Source: Pachyseris speciosa
Lineage: Eukaryota; Cnidaria; Anthozoa; Scleractinia; Pachyseridae
Length of the DNA: 64,000 bases
Direction of reading: 5' to 3'
Assembly (NCBI GenBank): GCA_016490735.1
Contig: JAEMWC010000382.1
Coordinates: 466,001-530,000 of the forward strand
Shown here: positions 54,241 through 64,000 of the stretch, in pieces
How positions within the stretch are numbered: position 1 is the first letter of the stretch
Layout of the letters: every line of letters starts with the position of its first letter
Position numbers and translations under genes: made by a program
The notes under the pieces: generated by a model
Databases searched by the model: none
Told to the model about the DNA's origin: nothing
What the model saw: only the letters and a program-made list of their open reading frames with translations

Positions 54241-57240
54241 TTGTCGAACCGCTTGGCCAGGGCCCATTGTTCTAGCCCAACACAAAGGAACGTCAACCTG
54301 GCGAACTTGACTACAATCTCGCAGACACCATTCACTCCTAGTGGTTCTCCTAACCGGTTCAAGCCTACCGATTTCTGCCTTATTAACGCAAGAACAATTA
54401 ATAACAAATCATTTGTCATTAAAGATTTTGTAGTAGATCATGACCTGGATATTCTGGCAATTACTGAAACCTGGACCCAGCCCGACTTGTTCGAACATAA
54501 TTTGATTATTAACTGCTTGTGTCCTACCGGCTACCTCTTCAGACATGTGTCTCGCGAGACCAGAGGAGGTGGCGTGGCATATTTGTACAAGCAGAGCTAC
54601 AAATTCAAGGACACTACAACAACATCGAAAATTTACAAATCTTTCGAGCTGGCAAATTACTCAATGAATTATTCATCACGAATTCTGCGAATGGTAGTTA
54701 TCTACAGACCTCCCCCTTCAGCTACCAATGTTTTTACACTGAGTATGTTTCTGAATGAATCCAGGCAGTTTCTGGAGTCACTTGTAACTACACCTGAGCC
54801 ACTTTTAATCTGTGGAGACTTTAATTTCCACTTGGATGCACCTGAAGACCGGCCTACTCAGCGGTTCTCTGACTTACTGGACATATTTAATCTCGTACAA
54901 CACGTCAAAGGTGAGACTCATTGAAATGGTCACACCCTAGATCTTATAATAACAAAATCAGATGAGGCTAGTTTAGTCTCCAATGTACACATTACAGATC
55001 CAGTAATTTCGGACCACTTCGCTGTGCATTGTGGGTTAGCTATAAAAATGTCCAACTTTCCTCGCAAGGAAATCAGCTATCGGAAAGTCAATCAGGTTGA
55101 CAGAGAAAACTTCAGAGAAGTCATCAGAAACTCGCCATTGATGAATTTTGAGCAAATCAATAATACTGAAGAACTATCGAACTTGTATGAAAATACTTTG
55201 TCCTTATTGCTCGAGCAGCATGTCCCCCTCAAAAGGTGTGTTATTACTTTAAGACCTGCGGCACCTTGGTACACTGAAGAAATCACATCACAGAAAGCGG
55301 AGCGTCAGAGACTTAAACGCAAATGGCGAAAGACTCGTACTACTGCTGCACGACAGATGTATGTAGATCAGTGTAATCGAGTTAATTGTCTCATCTATGA
55401 GTCTAAAATGAAGTTCCACTCATCGGTCATTGAGGAGAATAGCTCTAATCAATTTGAACTATTCAGAGCCGTTGAGAAAATGCTGAATCTCAAAGCGCCC
55501 CCTAAATTGCCTTCTCATGATTGTGCAACGGATCTTGCAAATCGTTTCGCAGATTTCTTTACAGAAAAAGTACAGGCTATTAGAAATGGCTTTGTTACAT
55601 CTGTAAATACCGCTGACCACCGGGAAACTACATCTCTAATAGATCCAGATCACAAGTTGCATTCTTTTACACCTACAACCGCTGATGAGTTGACAACGTT
55701 ACTTGCGAAGGCGTGGGGAAAGTCCTGTATGCTTGATCCTCTACCGGGTAAACTCATGAAGGACTGTTCTGACACTCTACTACCTGTTATTGTAAGAACA
55801 GTGAATCTATCCTTTGAAGAAGCGGTAGTTCCAGCAAAGTTTAAGCAGGGTGTTTTAACTCCAAAGCTAAAGAAGCCCTCACTTGATAGTGAACTTTTTC
55901 CGAGCTTTAGGCCCATCTCCAATTTAAGATTTATTTCGAAGGCAACAGAGAAAGTGGTTGCAGCTAGGCTAAACTCTTACCTTAATGATAACAATTTGCA
56001 CGAACTTCTCCAATCGGCCTATAAACAAGGACATAGTACTGAAACAACGCTGGTAAAAGTTGAAAATGAAATTCTACGTAGCATTGATGAACGTAAATGC
56101 GTCGCACTGCTGTTACTCGATCTCTCGGCAGCATTCGACACCGTAGATCATTCTATATTGCTCTCAAGACTACATCATCGATTTGGAATTGACGGGAAAG
56201 CTCTTAAATGGCTACACTCATACCTTACTAATCGCAGTCAGTTCGTATGTGTTGAGAATGGATATTCATCTAGACGCGATCTACTTTACGGAGTTCGACA
56301 AGGATCTGTGCTGGGACCAATCTTATACTTATTGTATACTGCACTCCTTGCAGATGTTATGAAAGAGCATAATATGTCTTATCATTTTTACGCCGATGAT
56401 ACGCAAATCTATTTGTCCTTCCAGCCTTCTAGTTACATTGCCACTCTTGATGAAGTTAGGTCAACAATAGAAGCGTGTGTCTCTGATATCAATGAATGGA
56501 TGACGGGCAACAAGTTCAAATTGAACAATGATAAGACAGAGCTGCTGATACTTCATGCACATCACAGACCGTCTCTATCTCTGGATTCTGTGTATGCTGG
56601 CACTGAACTAATTAAAGCCTCTGAATCTGTTAGAAACATTGGAGTCTGGTTCGACAAGACGCTACTGATGAAGAACAATGTTAACTCCGTCTGCAAGACT
56701 GCCTTTTATCAACTTCGACATTTAGCTATAATAAGGAGATTTCTATCTTATCAACACTTTGAAATACTTATACATGCGTTTGTGACTTCTAGACTTGATT
56801 ATTGTAATTCGCTACTATCCGGAATGCCACAAAACCTCGTTCAAAAACTTCAATATGTACAAAAATCTGCTGCCCGTTTACTATCATTCACTCAGAAGAC
56901 TGAATATATTACTCCGATACTTAAAGAACTCCACTGGTTGCCTGTTGCTGTCAGAATTGAATTTAAGACCCTAGTACTAGTTTTTAAGGCATACCACGGC
57001 ATTGCGTCACTCTATATATCTGACATGATCACTAAATATGAACCGACCAGGTCTTTACGCTCTTCCTCCAAAAGACTCCTCGTTGTCCCGCGGTACAACC
57101 TTAAGACATATGGAAGAAGAGCTTTTTCTGTGAATGGTCCTATGTTATGGAACAGCCTTCCTAACAATATTAGAGAAACTGAATCTTTAGGCACCTTTAA
57201 GAAGCAGATCAAAACATTTCTTTTTAAACGTTCTTTTTAA
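54241..57240 (+). pseudogene. LINE ORF2: endonuclease and reverse transcriptase, one in-frame stop
   Basis: One frame of about 1000 codons, broken only by TGA at 54922-54924. Endonuclease: DFCLINARTINNKS, DILAITETWTQPD, SRETRGGGVAYLYK, LLICGDFNFHLD and, after the stop, TLDLIIT and ISDHFAVHC. RT: FRPISNLRFISKATEK, LLQSAYKQGHSTETTLVKVE, LLLDLSAAFDTVDHSILLSR, LLYGVRQGSVLGPILYLL and FYADDTQIYLSF (YADD at 56389-56400). The thumb and the C-terminal SRLDYCNSLLSGMP and ELHWLPVAVRIEFK follow, then LRSSSKRLLVVPR near the end. Catalytic residues look intact. The single stop plus the 5' frameshift make this a young but probably inactive copy. Confidence 0.85.
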
Positions 57241-57443
57241 GAAGCATTTAACTCTTTTATTATTGTTGAATTATTTTTCTTGTAAATATTTATCTTGATG
57301 AGTTATTTATATTATAGTCTTTTGTATATTTTAGGTATTACTATTATCTATTATTTTCATGTATTATTATCATATATTTTATACGTATTATCATTGTAAA
57401 GCGTTATTGGTTTCTTAGTAGAAATAACGCTATATAAATAAAG

Positions 57444-57478
<35 letters not shown>

Positions 57479-57479
57479 G

Positions 57480-59050
57480 ATTTTTGTCTTTTTAGGCGAA
57501 ATATCGGACATTCTAAGTATATTAAAATGTAATGTACTTCGAACGATCACGGCATATTGAAAATTTGATTTCCTCCCCTTTAATTTTCCCGCTATCTCGC
57601 CGCATGGATTTGTTGTCATTCTCTGTCATTTACCGAGGATTTATATTCGTAAAAAGCCTGGGAAAGAGAAGAATGACAGAACAAAATGGCGTACTGTACT
57701 TGGAACTTGCGGAAACTTTGAACTTGCGAAACATCCACAGCACTCATGGCGCTTCTATGAAGACTTATCTTCATCCAAGTAGACTTGAAAATAGTCCATC
57801 TTCAATGCCGATTACCGTGGTGGGCCGAAACTGTGATAGAAAAACAGTTCCATGGATGTGAACGACATTGTTTTGTAACAATAATTTTGATTGATACCAG
57901 GGAATTCATTCCCGCACGGGCTTGCAATGTTAGATTTCTCGAAGACGATTGACCTGGAAACAGCATTGCTCCATACTTTTCTTACCAAAGAAGAAAGCTT
58001 AACTTTAAAGTTCAAAACCGTGGCGGGTAAAGATGGAAAGTTACTAATTTTTGTGTCAAAGAACGGCTATCGATATCAAGGAACAGGGTCCGATTGATAC
58101 CAGTAGAAAAGTCCAAAGCTTAGGGAGGAAAGCCAGAAAAATTAATTTTCTTCACACAAGTCTCTCTCTTTATGCTCAAAATATTTTTAGCGTGATTTTT
58201 CTAAGTATCGCTCCGAACTGCGAACGCGCGTCCCTGATTTCTTGCAATGTCCTCAAATGTAAAGCTTGGGTCTGCTTCTCTTCTCCACTACAAACCTTAG
58301 TGGTGATATTAGCAATCAGTTCACAAGGTGGCTGAGATTCGCAAATTAAGTAGGTAAAGTTCAGATTGTTATTTACATTCTCTTGTATCGCTTGAGATGT
58401 GCAGAACCCTTCACTTCAGTTTAAAAATGGACTGATTTCACCTTTAACTAATTTCCGTTACTAGTCCACAAATGCAGAAGTTCGGTGTTACTAAATTCAG
58501 TAGATTTCAGCTAAGATTCCCGTGGCGTCTATTACTTTTCTTACTTCGTCCTATGAACTCATGGACCAATATATTACTCCTGACAACGAAAGCATTGTAA
58601 ATAAATAAATGAGAGTAAATGAGGTCGAAATCAAAATGAGAAATCAAAGAGGCATTGCCGTTGTCTTTATTTGACTATGTGTGCGGTTGATTGTTGCTTT
58701 TATTAGTTCAGTAACACTTTGAAACAACTTGTTTTGGATAGCCCTCATGATAAGCTTCGGGTGAGAAATCTGGGGACTTGACTTCTCTCCACAAAGACAA
58801 TAATAGATAGAAGTCGAAATTCGTGTTACTGCAGCTCTATACGCGGGATCGCGTGAATTAATCGTATGTAAGCCTTCAGGTCTTCAAATGAGCTTTTAAA
58901 CTGTACTGCCGTTGTCAAAAGCAAACCGTAGGACCTTCTATTGCTTTCACGTTTAGAAAGACACTGTTTCAAATATTACAAAGTATATGGATGAACAGCA
59001 TTATTAAAAACTTAAATGAATGTAAATGTATATGCTTGATTAAATTTTAA
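57480..59050. other. No supported gene
   Basis: A 109-codon frame (57532-57861) and a 68-codon frame (57891-58097) show no domain or splice support. No elements with clear ends. Confidence 0.4.
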
Positions 59051-59052
59051 TC

Positions 59053-59219
59053 CATTCTTTGATTTCACCTGACGGCACGACGGCCATGTTGGTGGAAAGA
59101 ACAATAGCGAAAAAGTCTTTTGGGAATTTGACGCTATTATTATGCAAACCTTGAGCTGCATTTTTCTATTGTTTTGGCACCAACATGGCCGTCTTATCAC
59201 GTGAGTGCAATCAAAGAAT
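59053..59219. mobile_element. Short MITE with GACGGCCATGTTGGTG termini
   Basis: ATTCTTTGATT, then TCACCTGACGG and ACGGCCATGTTGGTG on the left are mirrored by CACCAACATGGCCGT, ATCACGTGAGTG and AATCAAAGAAT on the right, about 167 bp. ACAATAG words also pair. No coding frame. Confidence 0.75.
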
Positions 59220-59231
59220 TGACTCCAGCGT

Positions 59232-59640
59232 GTTTTGTATAAGGTTTAAAGGCCTGTTCACATGGGGGTGGGGGACCACCCCGTGAGGGTGAGGTACCCT
59301 GCCTTGGTGGGTTTACCAATCTCTCCATACAATCTCTCTTTATTTCTTGATCGCGTTCACATGTGAAGTGGGGTACCTCACCGACTTGCATGGGTTGCCC
59401 GGTCAGCCGGGGAGGGTAGCCCGCTTATTTTCTCCATGTGAATGCCGGAGGTGGGGTGGGGTGTTGTTCATCCGGGCAGTTGTCTCTGAATTCTATGTTG
59501 ATACACGTTCTTAGCAACTACGCGATAGCATTTTAAACCTCACCCCAGCGCCCCGGGCATGTGAATGCCAACTTTTTTTGACCACGGGTAGGTGGAGTAC
59601 CTCACCTTCCCGGGGTCCCTCACCGCCATACATCAGTCAA
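59232..59640. mobile_element. MITE-like remnant with AGGCCTGTTCACATGG terminus
   Basis: TTTAAAGGCCTGTTCACATGG at about 59243-59265 has the same form as other TTAA-type ends. The words GTTCACATGTGAAG, CCATGTGAATGCC, GGGCATGTGAATGCC and GGTACCTCACC are reiterated inside in both orientations. No clean right end. Confidence 0.45.
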
Positions 59641-60069
59641 GTCCAAATACGCAAATAAACTTTGTAGGCCTCCCGAATTAATTCACTTCTTTTGTACAGA
59701 AAGATAGTCAAAGGAGCATTTGCTATTGTGAAATACTATGTTTAGTTTCTTATCAAGAGTAAGCCAGAAAAAGATCTTGATGACGAAAGGCGCTAAACGG
59801 AGAGCATCTTGATGAAAATCACCAGTACACCGGCCGCCCTTATGTAAATTAGTTCAAATTTATCCGGGTCTTTTAAAATCCATTTGGAATCAGGCGGGTA
59901 GAAACTATGATCACAATGCCCCTGCTAGCCTGCGAGCTACTGCTCCGGCGGGGAACTGGGGCTTTGCGACTGTGAAAATCATTTACACCAAGACTTATTT
60001 TTGAAATGTTTACTCTCCCGTTACCAATGAGGCAGACGAAACACAGACCACAAAATTCATTACCACTAG

Positions 60070-61335
60070 AAATTGAGTCGAACCTCCTTACAATGGCCAC
60101 CTTGGGGAGAGAGGTAGATGGCCGTTGCTGAGAGGCGGCCGATTTGGGGACTGGTACGGGTGTTAAATGACACCTATTGCTTTTTGGGGTGAGAAATTCA
60201 TATTTTTGAAAATGCTTATTATACGATACGAAACGATACTTTATTTTACGTGGGGTTTAGGCTTATTAAGGTTATTTTGCAAAGCTGGGACGCGCTTCAG
60301 AGGCCGATGTAGAGAGGTTAAAGGCCCATTATCACCCTTGATCCAACGCGGTCGTTTGTTTTTGTTAATGATACCTCTGATTGGTCAATTATTTTTATCG
60401 GGCTTTTGATCTGGTTCATCACGCGAGTTGTCGCTTGTCCCCTGTTTAGCAAACCAAATGGCTACAAAATCTAATTGCATATTTCTTCATTGAAACCGTG
60501 AACAATCCGTTCACAGGTTTAAAATCAAAACAGCAAAGTATTGAACGATCTCTTATTGATAAAACTTAACGATTATGTGCCGATCACGGCCGGAGATCTT
60601 GGCGAGGAGGAGAAATTTATTGTCACGCAGCTTAGGCAACTGCTGCGAACTGAACGTAAATCTGGAATGCTCGATCACCGCGATGGGGTATAAAAATAGC
60701 AGCAGATAAAGGGAGTTAGCTACAAGTCGGATTAAAAACGCTGAAGAGTTGGCCAAGGCCGCAGAACCCATTACACAAACTGACCTTATCTGTAGTGAGG
60801 TATAACATCAGACATGCCGAAAACAGTTATCCAGACACGTATAATTTTAAATACTCGCCATCAAATCAGTTTCAAAATCACAGAAATTATAAGTCGGCTC
60901 CAACAAGTTCAGCGAATTCTTGAAAGCCCCAGCCCCTAGGTTAAAAAAAAGCTGCGAAGGCAACGCTGCGAAGTTACCACTGACTCTTTTGACTTTAAAC
61001 GAGCCAAAATGTACATACATACAAATTGTTCCAAAAATAATAAAAGGTAAATGAAGAATAATCAACAGAAAACGTATTTACGGCCATAAATTTGTAGATT
61101 TCTTCAAGATGCGATAAAAAAGAGCGATAAAACAAGGGCTTCGAAGACTGAGTAATTTCGTGTTACACGAAATTCCAGATATAACGGTCGCGGCGCATGA
61201 TGCATCAAGGGTGATAATGGACCTTTAAAACATGCAAGAGAGAATATATGGAGTGACCATCGGGACAAAAAGCAGTGGCTGTTGTGGAAAGGTGGCCACT
61301 GGTGAGAGGTGACCGTTAGTAAAGGTTCAACCGTA
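60070..61335. mobile_element. Outer inverted-repeat element hosting a TTAA element
   Basis: GAGTCGAACCTCCTTACAATGG and CCACCTTGGGGAGAGAGGTAGA on the left correspond, inverted, to GAAAGGTGGCCACTGGTGAG and AGTAAAGGTTCAACCG on the right. GGTGGCC/GTGACCG words repeat at each end. The 60322-61224 element sits inside. Confidence 0.5.
60322..61224. mobile_element. TTAA element, CACCCTTGAT family, copy 2
   Basis: Left AGGCCCATTATCACCCTTGA and right TCAAGGGTGATAATGGACCT are inverted repeats flanked by TTAA (60318-60321, 61225-61228). The interior is the reverse-oriented relative of 45672-46793 (shared CAACGCTGCGAAGTTACC, ACAAAATTCGTTC-like and GTGAACAATCCGTTCACAGG blocks). 903 bp; no transposase. Confidence 0.85.
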
Positions 61336-61339
61336 GTTA

Positions 61340-62385
61340 ACATTACAGGACCCACTGGTAAAAAAACTGACTAGTGAGTGAGTAAGAGTGATTAATGCAG
61401 TTTTCGCTGACAATCATTAAGTCTTATTGCCACCTGGCAGCCGGCTTTGTTGCTGACAATAATTAAGAGACCATTTATTCAATTTTGGAAACGTACATTA
61501 CTTTGGTGTAGACGGGGCAATGGTATGCTTCATTGATAACAACTTATTTAGTTCTCTTTTATGGCTTATTTATTTGGCTCGTCGTATTTCCCGCAGTCTT
61601 AAGTCAGTTGAATTTTGAGATTGAGATTGAGTCTTTAACTGAATCCAGCTAACGAGCGCGGCCTCATCGTAGCAAGCTTATACAGGACAAACTTTTAGAC
61701 CTACACGTACTATTCTCGTTCTTGGAGAAACAAATTGCTTAACCTTTGGCTTCATGACTTTTTGAACTAGGAGACCTCGAATGAAACTTACCTCAAAAGC
61801 GGGAGACAAACGTTGTAAATGAGAAGATTCGCAGGAATGATTGTTAAGTCTTTGTACCGTTGTTGTAGCCTTTGCACGTGTTTGTAAACACTGTTACTTT
61901 GTCATCGCCACCCAATCACCATGCAGGGATTCGTTCATACTATGTCATTACTAACCAACCTTTTTCACCGTGCAGGCTTCTATCAAACCTCCCGATACCC
62001 TCTTATGGGCATTATTTACAACTCCCGAAAAACACTTGCACGCCGATTTCCTCTTATAGTATACGAGATACTATACGAGATACTATACACGGGGGACTCC
62101 AAGGACGCGTTCTTAGATTTTGGCCCGCGGGCAATAATTTACGGCTTCCAGTTTATTCATCTTGCAACTGATTAGGTTTCTTTGCCTACACAATACTATC
62201 ACTCCAGAAATAATTCTAGTGTTCACGGTTTTGTTGTTTCGCGGTAAAAATTAACAATGTAAATAGACTGCGAGCAGTTTGACAATGTAAAACAAAAGTG
62301 GCTTTCCAAGTTGGTTTGGAAGAGAAAAGTGAATAACGTAAGGAAGTGGAAGAGGTAGGGTGTGTCAGTTATGCCTAAGAATTTG
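61340..62385. other. No supported gene
   Basis: Short shadow frames; a triple GAGATACTATAC repeat near 62068-62092. Nothing recognisable. Confidence 0.4.
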
Positions 62386-62386
62386 A

Positions 62387-62390
62387 CGTC

Positions 62391-62444
<54 letters not shown>

Positions 62445-62520
62445 TAGATTTATATAGCGCTAAAATTATGAAATATTCTAAAGCACTTTACAATGTAAGA
62501 CTAAAATTATAATAAAAAGT
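62387..62520 (-). repeat. LINE 3' end with (ATT)n tail
   Basis: On the minus strand CATTGTAAAGTGCTTTAGAA, AGCGCTATATAAATCTAA and (TTA)n match the 3' end of the LINE at 57395-57478. The body upstream (to about 62650) is not clearly coding. Confidence 0.65.
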
Positions 62521-63301
62521 TAAGATTAAAAATTCATGTGTTAAAAATAGAACAGTTGAAAAAAACAGATATAATTAAGACGGATTGTACGCTAATTTAA
62601 AAAAGTAAGTCTTTAACTTTGATTTAAAAACAGTCATAGTTTACGCCTGTAATATTCGGTAAAAACTAAACACCGGAGACATTTGGGGAACTGTACGCTG
62701 TCGCTAAATTGAGAAACAGATTGAAAGAGTTGGAATTTGTTTGATAGAGTGGTATTGCCGTTTAAGCTTTTATTCAGCTTACGAGAGGAGACCGCCTACA
62801 GCAGTTTTCAAGTGAAGAGTTTCAGTTGATATAACGTACCAGGACCATGGTTTGTTGTCCGGTTTTGGGAGGTCAGTACCGCAAGTGAAAGGTTCGAATT
62901 CGACTGTATGTTGTCGGTTGCCATAGCAATCACGAGGCGTGGGTGAACACTTGCTATCTCGTCTGTACAACATGACATATTACTCAAGGTCATTGATAAT
63001 AATTTTGTATTGTCGTAAGTTAAGTCCCTGCAACTGATGCGAAGTGGTGTAAGGAGAAATAGGTTCCGTTCGTAAACCATGCATGTCCCCGCTATCTTTG
63101 ACAGGTAGAACCGACCTGTCTTAACACTTTAAAAATACAGATCTGCCATGTCGAAATTTTCTCGCTCAGTAGGAGACTCTGACTACATGAGCCGTGCACT
63201 CTGCATCACCTACCTTCCAGGCATTTTTACTTTTATTAGTGTAATGTTTTTCTTATCAAGCGAAAATTCATTTTAAGTTAACTATACCTTATTATAGGAA
63301 A

Positions 63302-63748
63302 TCAGTTAACGCTCGTGTCATAACAAAGGAATTCGATATTAACGCGACTTAAATTGACGCAAATTGAAGGGAAAAGCACTTTCCAATAGAGGAAATGAAC
63401 GTGTGATTTGAATGCTCTTTGGAGGCGTTCCGAAATGCCCTTGATGTATGGCATTGAAGCATAAATTCTCTTCTCATTAACAGATTCTTCGGGATCTCTC
63501 GACGCCGATCCAGTGTTCGGTATTGTCAGCATCCAATCAGGATAATTATTGGCTTTCAAGGCTTCCTTAACGTGTTGAATTTCCTTAACTTTGTCGACTT
63601 CTTCGGACACCAAGGTGTGAGCTCGGAGTAGAGTGTTAACTACAACTCTTTTATGTTGTAAGTGGTGGTTGGAATGAAAATTCAGATATTGATCGGTGTG
63701 AGTCGGTTTCCGGTATACAGTGACCTTCGTTGAGCCATCCTCGTTCAC
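63302..63748 (-). pseudogene. Penelope-like element fragment, minus copy
   Basis: The minus frame reads VTVYRKPTHTDQYLNFHSNH, HKRVVVNTLLRAHTLVSEE, VKEALKANNYPDWML and MPYIKGISERLQRAFKSH. This is the connector between reverse transcriptase and GIY-YIG in Penelope/Poseidon-type elements. It loses similarity after AFKSH. RT core missing. Confidence 0.8.
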
Positions 63749-63754
63749 GTGAAG

Positions 63755-64000
63755 GCAGGTGCCTCGAGAGATCCCGAAGAATCTGTTAATGAGAAGAGAA
63801 TTTATGCTTCAATGCTATACATCAAGGGCATTTCGGAACGCCTCCAAAGAGCATTCAAATCACACGAGATAACACTTGTACACAAGCCTTTCAATTCCTT
63901 AAGATCACAACTAGTTCGGGTTAAGGACAAAACGGAAAATCTTAGAAAGTGTGGAACAGTCTATCATATCCATTGCGAACAATGTGACAAAGACTATGTG
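63755..64000 (+). pseudogene. Penelope-like element fragment, plus copy, runs off the edge
   Basis: The plus frame reads RDPEESVNEKRIYASMLYIK, GISERLQRAFKSHEITLVHK, PFNSLRSQLVRVKDKTE and CGTVYHIHCEQCDKDYV, the last being the start of a GIY-YIG domain. Its first 110 bp are an inverted copy of 63370-63500, so it faces away from the minus fragment. It is cut by the window end. Confidence 0.8.

Larger units (their letters stand above)
53774..57478 (+). mobile_element. CR1/L2-like non-LTR retrotransposon, nearly full length
   Basis: Contains an N-terminal segment with a 2A-like remnant, an apurinic endonuclease, a reverse transcriptase, a short 3' untranslated region with ATTGTAAAGCGTTATTGG and AATAACGCTATATAAATAA, and an (ATT)n tail ending at 57478. 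The 5' end is placed only by the first coherent frame. No target duplication was found, as is usual for this group. A 3' relative lies at 62387-62490 in the opposite orientation. Confidence 0.85.

Noticed and set aside
57532..58097. Two frames of 109 and 68 codons after the LINE
   Set aside because: No recognisable domain, no splice sites, and composition like the surrounding non-coding sequence.

Overview
The window looks like a gene-poor, transposon-saturated stretch of an animal genome, most probably a stony coral (Scleractinia) or a close anthozoan. The basis is the combination of a secreted PAN/EGF/fibrinogen-like gene of a type I recognise from corals, Penelope-like and CR1/L2-like retroelements, tRNA-derived SINEs, Harbinger transposase, and very many short inverted-repeat elements. 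No database could be searched, so species and family names are by recognition only.

Layout. 1-2.15 kb: a long-TIR DNA element with a broken RecQ-like helicase fragment, inserted in a 44-bp minisatellite. 4.3-6.46 kb: a 2.1-kb inverted repeat whose arms both carry a palindromic CTCGCTAGCGAG minisatellite. 9.3-12.6 kb: copy A of a segmental duplication carrying a signal-peptide exon; it is cut at 12.6 kb by a Harbinger element whose transposase exon 2 is split by a composite SINE. 15.9-20.9 kb: a decayed Gypsy element interrupted by two DNA elements. 22.4-26.5 kb: a decayed Penelope-like element (PLE). 26.6-30.85 kb: copy B of the segmental duplication, containing a second PLE, itself split by a palindromic TTAA-flanked element. 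33.3-49.0 kb: exons of the PAN-EGF-fibrinogen-like gene, with an 8-kb intron largely filled by a 35-bp satellite that was split by a CACTA-type element. 53.3-57.5 kb: a TTAA-flanked MITE and an almost complete CR1/L2-like LINE. 57.5-64 kb: nested MITEs, a LINE 3' tail and an inverted pair of PLE fragments running off the right edge.

The one convincing host gene is on the + strand: signal-peptide exon (10326-10410, or its damaged duplicate near 28283), PAN/apple exon (33337-33586), EGF exon (34587-34701) and three fibrinogen-like exons (42894-43010, 44087-44277, 48704-49024). Intron phases agree at every junction checked except PAN to EGF. The product would be a secreted or surface adhesion/lectin-like protein.

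The strongest unexplained theme is a set of about ten otherwise unrelated non-autonomous elements flanked by TTAA (or a decayed form), many with termini starting A/G-GGCC or GCC-C/G-GG and with terminal motifs reiterated inside. Two insertions (a PLE and a palindromic TTAA element) have their empty sites preserved elsewhere in this window, so they are proven by the sequence itself.
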